Assembly: GCA_017987115.1 (NCBI GenBank)
Contig: JAGNUG010000013.1
Span: 1-53,507, forward strand
Direction of reading: 5' to 3'
Source of the DNA: Flavobacteriales bacterium
GTDB taxonomy: Bacteria; Bacteroidota; Bacteroidia; Flavobacteriales_F; PHOS-HE28
DNA: 53,507 nt
Made by a program: the position numbers and the translations under genes. Shown here one piece after another: positions 44,060 through 51,669 of this stretch. The notes beneath the pieces were generated by a model. It worked only from the letters and a program-made list of their open reading frames with translations. It ran no database searches and was not told the DNA's origin. The stretch's first letter is position 1. Each line of letters begins with the position of its first letter.

Positions 44060-44060
44060 G

Positions 44061-44087
44061 CACTATCGGCTTAATAGTGCAAAGGTA
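44061..44087 (-). promoter_or_regulatory. ribBA promoter and 5'-leader hairpin
   Basis: On the minus strand TACCTTTG (44087-44080) is an exact -7 box; TTG lies 16 bases upstream, shorter than usual. Directly downstream GCACTAT pairs with ATAGTGC over 7 bases around a 7-base loop, and the second arm runs straight into ATG 44059. The whole leader is thus one hairpin. Confidence 0.55.
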
Positions 44088-44115
44088 CGTAGGTGTGATG
44101 TAGCAACGTTGTTGG

Positions 44116-45300
44116 TCAGTGAATGGGACGCGGGTCACTTACCAAGGCATCCAACGCTTCAGCGGCGCGGTCCCAATCGAAATGGGAGCGTACGAAATCG
44201 TAGCCACGCTCTGCTACGCGTTGGCGTTCGGTGGGGTCATTCAGTAAGCGGAGAATGTGTTCAGCATAATCCTCCGGAGAGTTGCCGATCAGGATCGCGG
44301 TACCTGCTGGTGCGCCAACTGCATTGTTGGCCAAGGCCGATGTAACGCAAGGAATGCGCATCGCCATAGCTTCCAATAGCTTGTTCTGGAGGCCGGTTCC
44401 GATCTGCATGGGAGCAGCAAAGATCCGCGCGGTAGCGTATGACACACGGATATCCTTCACCCAACCGGAAACGGAGATCAACGGATCGTTCTTGGCAAGG
44501 TCGCGAACGGCTTGGCTGGGATCAACGCCGGAAATAAGCAAACTGGTCTCCGGACGCACCTTTCGCACGATCGGGAGCACCTGCTCAGCAAGAAACAGGA
44601 CACTATCAATATTCGGTGGATAATTCATGTTGCCGGTGAACAGCAGATCGAATTTCGGTTCAAGTGGCAAAGGAGCAAAATGGTCCGTGTCCACGCCGTT
44701 AGGGATCACGGCCATCTCATCACGTAAAGGGTGGTAGATGTAATCACGGTCCTGCGCACTGATGATGACACTATGATCGAACTGGTCGAACATGAGATTC
44801 TCGTAACGGATCAACCGCCGCGTTTCGGTCTGGAAAAGGGGGCGCAACAACCACGGAGCATTTTCGGTCCTGCGCTCCATTCCCTTGCTAAGTGTATCCA
44901 TGTAATCCAAGGTCTTGGGCAGCGCAAATTTTCGCCTCACGTATTCAGTGGTCCGTACGAGCTGGCACAATACGTGATCGGGTTTGAAGCGCTCAATGGC
45001 AGCATCCATCCGTTGTTGTGCACTTCGGTGATGGAAATAGGCCACTTGAAAAGGAAGTCGGGAAAAGATCGCAGCGAACAATTTCAATATGATGGACCAC
45101 CGCCTTAATCGAACCACTTCGATGTGCTTACAGAACTGCTGGAGATGATCCAGGTGTTCCGGTTCGGTGTTCGTATCGCTCAAGCAAAAAAGGAAGACCT
45201 CGTGCTTATCGGCCAAACGACGGATCAAGTGATAGGCTCTGAGCTTATCACCCTTCTCCAACGGATAGGGCACTCGGGAAAGGATCACCAACAACTTCAT
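44116..45300 (-). CDS. Glycosyltransferase family 4 protein
   Basis: 394 residues starting at ATG 45300 (MKLLVILSRVPYPLEKGDKL, the usual GT-B N-terminal strand and loop); the open frame to 45345 overlaps the upstream gene. The N-terminal Rossmann domain has EVFLFCLSDTNTEPEHLDHL and the linker FLFTGNMNYPPNIDSV. The C-terminal donor-binding domain shows SGWVKDIRVSYATARIFAAPMQIGTGLQNKLLEAMAMRIPCV, where the E-x7-E-like motif (GLQNKLLEAMA) is typical of GT4. It probably transfers a nucleotide sugar in surface polysaccharide or LPS synthesis. It begins 16 bases after the neighbouring glycosyltransferase and is co-transcribed with it. Confidence 0.9.
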   Translation of the reverse strand: MKLLVILSRVPYPLEKGDKLRAYHLIRRLADKHEVFLFCLSDTNTEPEHLDHLQQFCKHIEVVRLRRWSIILKLFAAIFSRLPFQVAYFHHRSAQQRMDAAIERFKPDHVLCQLVRTTEYVRRKFALPKTLDYMDTLSKGMERRTENAPWLLRPLFQTETRRLIRYENLMFDQFDHSVIISAQDRDYIYHPLRDEMAVIPNGVDTDHFAPLPLEPKFDLLFTGNMNYPPNIDSVLFLAEQVLPIVRKVRPETSLLISGVDPSQAVRDLAKNDPLISVSGWVKDIRVSYATARIFAAPMQIGTGLQNKLLEAMAMRIPCVTSALANNAVGAPAGTAILIGNSPEDYAEHILRLLNDPTERQRVAERGYDFVRSHFDWDRAAEALDALVSDPRPIH

Positions 45301-45316
45301 TCTCCGAAGACTGCCA

Positions 45317-46519
45317 TTACTTACCCAACCTCTTGTAGAATGCAACGAGGTCCTTAACGATCTTTTTCTCAGCGTATGCGGAACGGATCAACGCGCGGGC
45401 ATTGTGTCCCAACTCTTCCATCCTTTCGGGGTGATCGATCAATGCGATCATGTGTTCAACGAATTCCTTTGCATTGCGTGCAATAAGGATCTCTTTACCT
45501 TCGGTATAAGCAATGCCCTCCGCACCGATAGGTGTGGATATGATCGCTTTGCCCAAGGCCATTCCTTCAATGATCTTCACGCGCATACCGCCGGCACTGA
45601 ACAGCGGAACCACCATGATGTCCCTGGCCTTCATGTAATCGAACGCATCTTTCACGCGGCCTCGGCAGAGCACACCCTTGTTCTTGGTGCCCATCAGGTC
45701 TTTCGGCATCCGGTTACCAGCAAGATTGAGACGGGCTTCGGGTCGTTTTTCCAGCACTTTTGGCCAAACCGATCTCAAAAGCCATCGCACTCCCTCTTCA
45801 TTGGGCAACCAATCCATACTTCCCAAGTGGAAGAACACGGGTTTCTTTGACGCATTGTGCTGCACCCATTCGTACTCATCGGGTTCAACGCCGAACGGTA
45901 TGGAAATGATCGGTGTTCTTGTTCCGTGGGCGACGAAGTGCTCAGCATCCGCAGGGCTTATAGCTGCTACACCGTCCACGCGATCCAGAACGGACATCTC
46001 ATACTCCTGCAATTGCTTAGCGAGGAATTTGCGGTAGGGTTTCTTGAGGAAATTCTTCTCACCAATTGCGATCCGTTCCTGGATCACATGTTCCAGATTG
46101 TGGGAACGCAGAACAATTGGAGCACTGGTATACCTGCGTAGCGTCGGTATGTACGGTGTCATGAACAAGCTCTCCAACTGGATGATGTCGAACTGCTCTT
46201 CGCTCAATAGACGGATCAACCGAATATCCATGTCGGGAGAAAAGAACCGGCTGATATTGTAATTATCAGCATTGAGCAGATCATTGAATGCATCCACCAC
46301 GTTCAAGGAGGTATCCACGAAAACACCTTCGATCCTGGTGCTTTCTCGGTATTCTATCGGCAACGCATCCATGTTCAATGCATGTTTCGCTGTGGACACG
46401 CATAACACCTTAACGTGGTGCCCCGCATTGATCAACCCCCTGGCCAGATTGTGCATGGCCATGGTACCACCGTCAATGGGCGGGTAGGGGGGTTTATTGC
46501 ACAGTTGCAGAATTCGCAT
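45317..46519 (-). CDS. Glycosyltransferase family 4 protein
   Basis: 400 residues from ATG 46519 (MRILQLCNKPPYPPIDGGTM), overlapping the permease gene's last 26 bases. GT-B fold: the acceptor half has MHNLARGLINAGHHVKVLCVST and LRSHNLEHVIQERIAIGEKN; the donor half has FHLGSMDWLPNEEGVRWLL and VPLFSAGGMRVKIIEGMALGKAIISTPIGAEGI, the last with the conserved E...G pattern of GT4. It resembles the neighbouring glycosyltransferase, and the two probably add successive sugars. Tight overlap with the LptF/LptG-like permease suggests an LPS- or capsule-related transcription unit. Confidence 0.9.
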   Translation of the reverse strand: MRILQLCNKPPYPPIDGGTMAMHNLARGLINAGHHVKVLCVSTAKHALNMDALPIEYRESTRIEGVFVDTSLNVVDAFNDLLNADNYNISRFFSPDMDIRLIRLLSEEQFDIIQLESLFMTPYIPTLRRYTSAPIVLRSHNLEHVIQERIAIGEKNFLKKPYRKFLAKQLQEYEMSVLDRVDGVAAISPADAEHFVAHGTRTPIISIPFGVEPDEYEWVQHNASKKPVFFHLGSMDWLPNEEGVRWLLRSVWPKVLEKRPEARLNLAGNRMPKDLMGTKNKGVLCRGRVKDAFDYMKARDIMVVPLFSAGGMRVKIIEGMALGKAIISTPIGAEGIAYTEGKEILIARNAKEFVEHMIALIDHPERMEELGHNARALIRSAYAEKKIVKDLVAFYKRLGK

Positions 46520-47966
46520 TGGACCGCTTAAAGAAAGACAGAAAACGTTGCCATCCGCGATAATACGCATCGGCATCGAAGATGGGACTATCGGTTGCTG
46601 CTTTCCATGTTAATAAAACGCCGATCGGTAGGAGGACCAATGTACTGATCCACATGCCTGGCCAAGGCGTAATACCACCAGCAATGGCCAACTTTTCCAT
46701 GGAGAATGAAATAATGTGGAATACAAGGAAGAAAATGATCGCGAAGACGGTCGGAAGGCCCATGCCACCTTTTCTGATAATTGCACCCAGAGGCGCACCA
46801 ATGAAAAAGAATACCATACATGCAAAAGCGAGCATCAATTTACGGTGCCATTCGATGCGGAACCTGTTCACCTGTTCAGTTCTGCCCTCCCTTTCATCCA
46901 TACTGCGTTGGATGTAATTGAGATTGTTACGGACCATATTGGTCGCAACATCATACACTGCATTTCGGTTTTGGAGATCCGGTTGCTGAACCTTTTCCGT
47001 TCGCTCGCTCATCGGCTCTGATCTCGGAACGACCGGTGGCGTATTCTCGGTCCTCAACTTCTTATCACGCAAGATGTACAGACTGTTCCGCAAATGTGCT
47101 TGTTGTTCTTTACTACGCATTGCCAAAGATCCCAATAAGCTATCCTCGGCCACTTGCAGCTGGCCGATCGTAAGCATCTTGTAATGATCCTTGAACAGGT
47201 CTTCATCAGTGCGGACCATGCCCAAGCCAGTAAGGTCGAGTCGAAGCCTATCCTCTTTGAACGTGCCGCGCATCATTGCATATTTGGCATCGTCATTACC
47301 CGCTGCACCATGTTCATCATAGAAATGGCCGTCGTGAAGAGAAAGGAACAAGTAATGATCATCCGGGCTACGGCTCATCGTACCTGTCTTTGCACGCACC
47401 ACGGTCCGGTTTCCTTGGAACGCTGCTCTGTGGTCATAGATCAGCACATCATACAATGTACCGGTTTCCTTGTCCTTGTCCTGTACGCGGATACTGAAGC
47501 CATCAATTCCATTGTAAAAGATCCCGGGGCGAAGGTTAAGAGCAGGCTTTTTCCGTGTAACATCCCATAGAAGCGATTGGAATTTCAGATTGGCTATTGG
47601 CAAGAGGTTGTTGCTGAAATAGAATGAACCCAAAGAAAGCAGGCCGATGAATATGACCAATGGACTCATGATCCGGAATAGCCCTAGACCAGCGGATCGC
47701 ATTGGAACAAGTTCTGAGTTCTCTCCTAGACCACCCATGGTCATGATGCTGCTCAGTAGAATGGCCAAAGGCAATGCTAACGGAACGAAACTGGCAGTAG
47801 CATAGGTCATCAGCTCCAGCAGCACGTACCACTCGAGCCCTTTGCCCATGAGGTCATCGACATACTTCCAAAGGAATTGCATGACCAGTATGAACAGCAC
47901 GATCAGGAACGTGATCAGCAAGGGCCCTAAAAATGCCCGGATGATCATGATGTGCAACCGTTTCAT
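46494..47966 (-). CDS. LptF/LptG family permease
   Basis: 490 residues from ATG 47966 (MKRLHIMIIRAFLGPLLITF, the family's usual beginning). There are six predicted transmembrane helices in the normal 3+3 layout: around 12-34, 55-80 and 100-125, then near 395-415, 425-445 and 455-475. Between them lies a long periplasmic beta-jellyroll (about 130-390). LptF and LptG form the channel of the ABC exporter that pulls LPS out of the inner membrane and pass it to LptC. Bacteroidota often have a single longer YjgP/YjgQ protein like this one, with an unusually long charged region (PPVVPRSEPMSERTEKVQQ). The -7-like box GACCTTTG lies at 47992-47985. Confidence 0.9.
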   Translation of the reverse strand: MKRLHIMIIRAFLGPLLITFLIVLFILVMQFLWKYVDDLMGKGLEWYVLLELMTYATASFVPLALPLAILLSSIMTMGGLGENSELVPMRSAGLGLFRIMSPLVIFIGLLSLGSFYFSNNLLPIANLKFQSLLWDVTRKKPALNLRPGIFYNGIDGFSIRVQDKDKETGTLYDVLIYDHRAAFQGNRTVVRAKTGTMSRSPDDHYLFLSLHDGHFYDEHGAAGNDDAKYAMMRGTFKEDRLRLDLTGLGMVRTDEDLFKDHYKMLTIGQLQVAEDSLLGSLAMRSKEQQAHLRNSLYILRDKKLRTENTPPVVPRSEPMSERTEKVQQPDLQNRNAVYDVATNMVRNNLNYIQRSMDEREGRTEQVNRFRIEWHRKLMLAFACMVFFFIGAPLGAIIRKGGMGLPTVFAIIFFLVFHIISFSMEKLAIAGGITPWPGMWISTLVLLPIGVLLTWKAATDSPIFDADAYYRGWQRFLSFFKRSNANSATVQ

Positions 47967-47984
47967 TCCGGAATAGTTCGGATA

Positions 47985-47992
47985 CAAAGGTC
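47985..47992 (-). promoter_or_regulatory. Possible -7 box of the permease/glycosyltransferase unit
   Basis: On the minus strand GACCTTTG, one mismatch to TAnnTTTG, 18 bases before ATG 47966. It lies between the START-like gene stop and the permease start. Confidence 0.4.
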
Positions 47993-48024
47993 GGGAGTAA
48001 AAGAGAACGAAGTAATGAGCGCTA

Positions 48025-48939
48025 TCACGCTCCAAGAACACGGATGAGCGAGCCGATCTGCGTATTCCACAGATTACGCACGGATTCCACTTCGCGCGGC
48101 CATGCATGATCCGTTACGATCAACGCCACATCATTGGTCATATCGTCTATGCGGATACGGAACTCGAAGAATGAATCCGGATCATCAACATCATCGTTAC
48201 GGTGGAAACGGATCACTTCGCCGAGTTTACGCCCGATCAGCGTTGTAGCCTCTTCCTCACCATCTTCCCATTTGAATATGTACAGGTCTTCCTGTACATC
48301 AACATCCACACAATACCATTCCGCAAATCCACTGGGAGTGGATATCAGGTCGTAGAGTACTGCAGGAGCGCTGCGGAGATTGAATTCGATCTGGACCCGC
48401 TGTTTCAACGGTTTCTTTGGTTCTTTTGGAGAAACACCGGCGCTGGATTTTGTCGTTGGCTTGGCCGGAGGAGCTTTTTTCGTTTCCGTAGGTTTTGCGA
48501 TCGGAGCCGTAGCTTTCTTCGTCACTGGTTTTGCAACGGCTTTGGGTTTCGCGATCGTCTTCTTCACCACTGGCTTTGCTGGTTTTACGGTCTTCTTTTT
48601 GGAGATGCTCGGCTTTTCAGGAGCGGCTTTCTTCGCAACTTTGATCTGTGCTGCCTTAGCTGCCTTTTTCTTTACGACAATAGCTTTAGCACGAGAAACA
48701 GGCTTCCCCGCGCTTTTCTTGGCTACAGGCTTCTTACCCACAACCTTCTTGGCTGTGACCTTTTTCGCTTTGCTCGCGCTCTTTTTTGCCGCAGTGAGCC
48801 CAGTTTTCGATGAAACTGCTTTTTTTATGGTGACAGCTTTTTTCTTCGGTGACGCGGGCTTTCCCTTTTTCTTAACCGTTGAATTCTTTTTAGGCGAGAT
48901 CGGTTTGCCTTTTTTGGTAACGGTCTTCTTCTTGGCCAT
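48025..48939 (-). CDS. START-like (START_2) domain protein with a long histone-H1-like N-terminal tail
   Basis: 304 residues from ATG 48939 (MAKKKTVTKKGKPISPKK). Residues 1-180 are almost only Lys, Ala, Pro, Val, Thr and Ser, with repeated KKA, AKK, KPV and PAKP words and only three acidic residues, like a histone H1 C-terminal tail. Residues 182-304 form a compact START/AHSA1-like domain (VQIEFNLRSAPAVLYDLIS, GFAEWYCVDVDVQ, YIFKWEDGEEEATTLI, FFEFRIRI, WNTQIGSLIRVLGA) of the kind that in other Bacteroidota stands alone at about 125-130 residues. The tail probably binds DNA or RNA; no ligand for the START domain is known. It has its own strong promoter at 48972-49001. Confidence 0.85.
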   Translation of the reverse strand: MAKKKTVTKKGKPISPKKNSTVKKKGKPASPKKKAVTIKKAVSSKTGLTAAKKSASKAKKVTAKKVVGKKPVAKKSAGKPVSRAKAIVVKKKAAKAAQIKVAKKAAPEKPSISKKKTVKPAKPVVKKTIAKPKAVAKPVTKKATAPIAKPTETKKAPPAKPTTKSSAGVSPKEPKKPLKQRVQIEFNLRSAPAVLYDLISTPSGFAEWYCVDVDVQEDLYIFKWEDGEEEATTLIGRKLGEVIRFHRNDDVDDPDSFFEFRIRIDDMTNDVALIVTDHAWPREVESVRNLWNTQIGSLIRVLGA

Positions 48940-48971
48940 GGTGGTAATATTCACGTACACTGCGTTGCGGC

Positions 48972-49001
48972 TAAAGGTAGAGAAATCCGGTGCCGATGCA
49001 A
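48972..49001 (-). promoter_or_regulatory. Promoter of the H1-tail/START gene
   Basis: On the minus strand TTG (49001-48999), 19 bases, then TACCTTTA (48979-48972). The -33 box and spacing are perfect and -7 has one mismatch. ATG 48939 follows after about 32 bases. Confidence 0.65.
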
Positions 49002-49067
49002 GTCGAAGGGATCTTTGTTCATTTCCGTGACCAATGCAGGTTTCGTGGAACCTACGACATCAATATT

Positions 49068-49075
49068 TATATTTG
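49068..49075 (+). promoter_or_regulatory. -7 box for tRNA-Met
   Basis: TATATTTG is an exact match 31 bases before the tRNA 5' end. TGG lies 19 bases upstream (one mismatch to TTG). Confidence 0.65.
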
Positions 49076-49106
49076 CCGCCCCTTGGATAGTAGCTAAGGG
49101 AGTTAT

Positions 49107-49180
49107 GGCGCGGTAGCTCAGCTGGTTAGAGCGCAGGATTCATAATCCTGAGGTCGGGAGTTCAAGTCTCCCCCGCGCTA
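49107..49180 (+). tRNA. tRNA-Met (anticodon CAU)
   Basis: A class I cloverleaf. The acceptor stem GGCGCGG (49107-49113) pairs with CCGCGCT (49173-49179, including one G-U), with discriminator A at 49180. The anticodon stem CAGGA/TCCTG holds loop TTCATAA, giving CAT. The T arm is GGGAG-TTCAAGT-CTCCC. The paired first position (no C-A mismatch) argues against initiator tRNA. Elongator Met is the best call, but a tRNA-Ile with lysidine-modified CAU cannot be excluded by eye. CCA is not encoded. Confidence 0.9.
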
Positions 49181-49192
49181 CTGGAATGTTGA

Positions 49193-49223
49193 GAAAGGCC
49201 TCGGTATTGTACCGGGGCCTTTC
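49193..49223 (+). terminator. Terminator hairpin after tRNA-Met
   Basis: 14-base arms GAAAGGCCTCGGTA and TACCGGGGCCTTTC around TTG, with one G-U pair, 12 bases after the tRNA. Confidence 0.8.
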
Positions 49224-49254
49224 GTGTAATTTGGTGCTTTACGGAAATATCGGA

Positions 49255-49668
49255 ATGTGGAGGTTCATACTGATCCTGATCCTATTCAGCTGTGGCGAAA
49301 GGCCAGCAGTGCTTGATCATAGCGCAATCCGCGTAGCTATGGATGAGCAACAAAGGGCGTGGAATGCTGGAGACATAGAAGCATTCATGAACAGTTATTC
49401 GGATACGATATGTTTTATCAGCTCCAAAGGAACCACATGCGGAAGGGATGGTGTCACAGCAAATTATAAGCGTTCTTATCCGGACAAAGCATCCATGGGG
49501 GAGTTGAACTTCGGTCTGAATGAGATCGTTCCGATAGGTAAGGAGCATGCTTGGGTGACCGGGACATGGGCTTTGGCACGTACGGCGGATACGTTAAGTG
49601 GCGGTTTCTCGTTGCTTTGGTCCAATGAGCGACAAGGTTGGCGGATCGTGCGTGATCATACGTATTGA
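49255..49668 (+). CDS. Lipoprotein with a SnoaL/DUF4440-like domain
   Basis: 137 residues from ATG 49255 (MWRFILILILFSCGERP), giving a short lipoprotein signal with lipobox LFSC. The mature part is a single NTF2-like fold of the SnoaL/DUF4440 kind: MDEQQRAWNAGDIEAFMNSYSDTICFISS, then GRDGVTANYKRSYPDKASMGELNF and the closing strands GFSLLWSNERQGWRIVRDHTY. Such domains act as small enzymes or dimeric binding pockets; no function can be fixed. The longer frame back to 49186 overlaps the tRNA terminator and is rejected. Confidence 0.8.
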   Translation: MWRFILILILFSCGERPAVLDHSAIRVAMDEQQRAWNAGDIEAFMNSYSDTICFISSKGTTCGRDGVTANYKRSYPDKASMGELNFGLNEIVPIGKEHAWVTGTWALARTADTLSGGFSLLWSNERQGWRIVRDHTY

Positions 49669-49704
49669 ACCGTAGAGAATATCTTCGGCACATACCTAGG
49701 AATT

Positions 49705-50331
49705 TTGACAATCTCCATCACCCTGATCATCATCATCGTTACCGCAGCGGTATCGATCACTGCGTTCAGCAATAGGGAACTCTATACCTATTTGTTGTTC
49801 GAGCCTTTCGTGATCAATGCCCGAAATGAGTATCATCGCTTCATTTCACATGCATTCATACATGCCAACTGGACGCATCTTGCAGTGAATATGTTCGTTC
49901 TCTGGATGTTCGGCACCAGTGTGGAAATGTTGTATCCCATGATCACCGATGGTAGTTGGGTACTACCTTTTCTGGGGCTTTATTTTGGCGGTGTATTGTT
50001 CGCTTCCATCCCATCATACAAGAAGCACGTAACGAACCCTTCTTATAGAGCAGTAGGAGCAAGCGGCGCGGTAAGTGCCGTATTGTTCGCTCAGATCCTG
50101 ATGTTACCGACCCGGTCCGTGGAAATGCTCTTTATTCCAGTACCAATGCCAGCGTGGGTATTCGGTGGCCTGTATTTGGCCTATTCGTGGTATATGGACA
50201 AGCACAGTGCGGATAATGTCGCGCACGATGCCCACTTCTATGGAGCTGTATTTGGCCTCGTATACACCGCGTTGTTGGAGCCTCAATTGATACTAAGCAT
50301 TGGTAGTTTTCAATATTCACTTGGTCTATGA
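49705..50331 (+). CDS. Rhomboid family intramembrane serine protease
   Basis: About 208 residues with six transmembrane helices. The catalytic Ser lies in GASGAVSAV (about 117-125) and the His in AHDAHFYGAVFGL (about 180) in the last helix. The loop before helix 2 has the HAFIHANWTHLAVNMFVLWMFG motif, with the usual His and Asn of the oxyanion region. Rhomboids cleave helices within the membrane; substrates are unknown. The start is unsure: TTG at 49705 lies inside a GAATTTTG -7-like box and no ATG exists in the first 70 codons, so a CTG or other non-ATG start nearby is possible. Its stop overlaps the gmhB ATG (ATGA). Confidence 0.85.
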   Translation: MTISITLIIIIVTAAVSITAFSNRELYTYLLFEPFVINARNEYHRFISHAFIHANWTHLAVNMFVLWMFGTSVEMLYPMITDGSWVLPFLGLYFGGVLFASIPSYKKHVTNPSYRAVGASGAVSAVLFAQILMLPTRSVEMLFIPVPMPAWVFGGLYLAYSWYMDKHSADNVAHDAHFYGAVFGLVYTALLEPQLILSIGSFQYSLGL

Positions 50332-50822
50332 AGCGCAGAGCACTTTTCTTGGATCGCGATGGCGTGATCAACAAGGAGCGCGGGATCCATACCTGGAAAG
50401 TGGAGGATACTATACTATTGCCGGATGTGGCGCAAGCATTGCGCAAGGCACAGGATGCAGGCTACGCCTTGGTCGTAATTACCAACCAGAGCGGCATTGG
50501 ACTTGATTTGTACGGTCATGAGGATGTTGCCAAAGTACACGCATACCTTGAAGCCGAACTTGCAGCAGCCGGTGTTCACTTGACCGATATTCTTTATTGT
50601 CCGCATCACCCACAACAAGGAAGATGTCTCTGTCGCAAGCCGGGATCTTTGTTGATCGAACGTGCTATCGCCAAGCATGACCTTGAGTTGGAAGGGTCTG
50701 CGATGGTCGGAGATAAGGAGCGCGACGTGCAAGCAGCCGAAACTGCGGGAGTTCGTGGTATCCTTGTACCTGCGAACGGCGAGTTGCTACCCATTGTATT
50801 GAATGTAGTTCCAAGAGGATGA
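50328..50822 (+). CDS. gmhB: D-glycero-D-manno-heptose 1,7-bisphosphate 7-phosphatase (HAD-IIIA)
   Basis: A 164-residue HAD-IIIA phosphatase. Motif I LFLDRDGVIN (7-16) has the catalytic Asp pair, motif II is VITNQSGIG, and motif IV is MVGDKERDVQAA. Between them YCPHHPQQGRCLCRKPG supplies the Cys/His zinc site that separates GmhB from histidinol-phosphate phosphatases with other loops. It removes the 7-phosphate in making ADP-heptose for the LPS core. Length is a little short of the E. coli enzyme. It is translationally coupled to the rhomboid gene in front and the aminotransferase gene behind by ATGA overlaps. A histidinol-phosphatase role is a less likely alternative. Confidence 0.85.
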   Translation: MKRRALFLDRDGVINKERGIHTWKVEDTILLPDVAQALRKAQDAGYALVVITNQSGIGLDLYGHEDVAKVHAYLEAELAAAGVHLTDILYCPHHPQQGRCLCRKPGSLLIERAIAKHDLELEGSAMVGDKERDVQAAETAGVRGILVPANGELLPIVLNVVPRG

Positions 50823-51664
50823 AAGATCTAGTGAACGTGAATGGTAAAGTAATGCCCGGAAATGAACCGGTGATCACGTTACGGAACCGTGCATTCCGTT
50901 TTGGAGATGGACTGTTCGAGAGCATGAGGATCGTTAAGGGTCGCTTGTGTTTCGCGGATTCTCATTGGGCGCGCTTAGTAACGGGTGCAGGTCTCTTGAG
51001 GATCGGTGTTCCTGTTGGTCTGGACATTCGTTCCTTCGAACAATATGCTTTGGAGTTGGCAGAGCAGTGCGGTCTTCACGGAGGGCGATGCCGGTTCACA
51101 CTATATCGTGGTGGTGATGGGAATTACCGGCCAACGTCGAATACCGGTGGTTTCACCTTCGAGGTAACAGCGTTGGAGGATCAGCATCACACGTTGAATG
51201 AACAGGGGTTGATGGTGGATATTTGGCCAGAGACCCGTAAACCCATCAATGATCTATCGGTTCATAAGACGCTGAATTGCCAACTTTATATTATGGCTTC
51301 ATTGTGGTGTACGGATCGTGGTCTGGATGATTGTATGCTACAGAACGAGCGTGGGAATATTATTGAAAGCAGTAGCGGGAACATTTTCATTGTAAGCAAT
51401 GGCGTGCTGTACACACCGTCATTGGCCGATGGTTGTATCGGTGGTGTGATGCGTGCACAAGTGATCAACTTGGCCTTATCCCACGGAATAAAGGTCTATG
51501 AATGTTCGTTGAATCCACAGAATTTACTGGCTGCGGATGAGTTGTTCTTTACGAATGCGGTTTCCGGGATCCGTTGGGTTGCAACATACCGGACAAAGCG
51601 ATACACGCATAGGCTGGCAGGCACTTTATTGGAACATTTGATCAAGAAGACACTTGATCAGTAA
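50819..51664 (+). CDS. Class IV PLP-dependent enzyme (aminotransferase or 4-amino-4-deoxychorismate lyase)
   Basis: A 281-residue fold-type IV protein. The start NVNGKVMPGNEPVITLRNRAFRFGDGLFESMRI is typical. The PLP lysine is in DLSVHKTLNCQLYIMAS (about Lys155), and EIIESSSGNIFIV-like NIIESSSGNIFIV and the GCIGGVMRAQVINLA loop bind the cofactor phosphate. The same fold serves branched-chain aminotransferase, D-amino acid aminotransferase and PabC (aminodeoxychorismate lyase). The short length and EEAF-like pocket residues do not settle which; PabC-like is my first guess. It is the third gene of the coupled rhomboid - gmhB - PLP set. Confidence 0.8.
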   Translation: MKDLVNVNGKVMPGNEPVITLRNRAFRFGDGLFESMRIVKGRLCFADSHWARLVTGAGLLRIGVPVGLDIRSFEQYALELAEQCGLHGGRCRFTLYRGGDGNYRPTSNTGGFTFEVTALEDQHHTLNEQGLMVDIWPETRKPINDLSVHKTLNCQLYIMASLWCTDRGLDDCMLQNERGNIIESSSGNIFIVSNGVLYTPSLADGCIGGVMRAQVINLALSHGIKVYECSLNPQNLLAADELFFTNAVSGIRWVATYRTKRYTHRLAGTLLEHLIKKTLDQ

Positions 51665-51669
51665 CCCGG

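Noticed and set aside
43476-44345. 289-codon plus-strand frame opposite ribBA
   Set aside because: It lies antisense to a certain gene, has no recognisable domain, and runs across the ribBA promoter.
48202-49030. Long plus-strand frames rich in Phe and Leu opposite the START gene
   Set aside because: They are antisense reading of the Lys-rich tail (AAG/AAA read as CTT/TTT). They look like membrane proteins only because of that, and no start signal or family fits.
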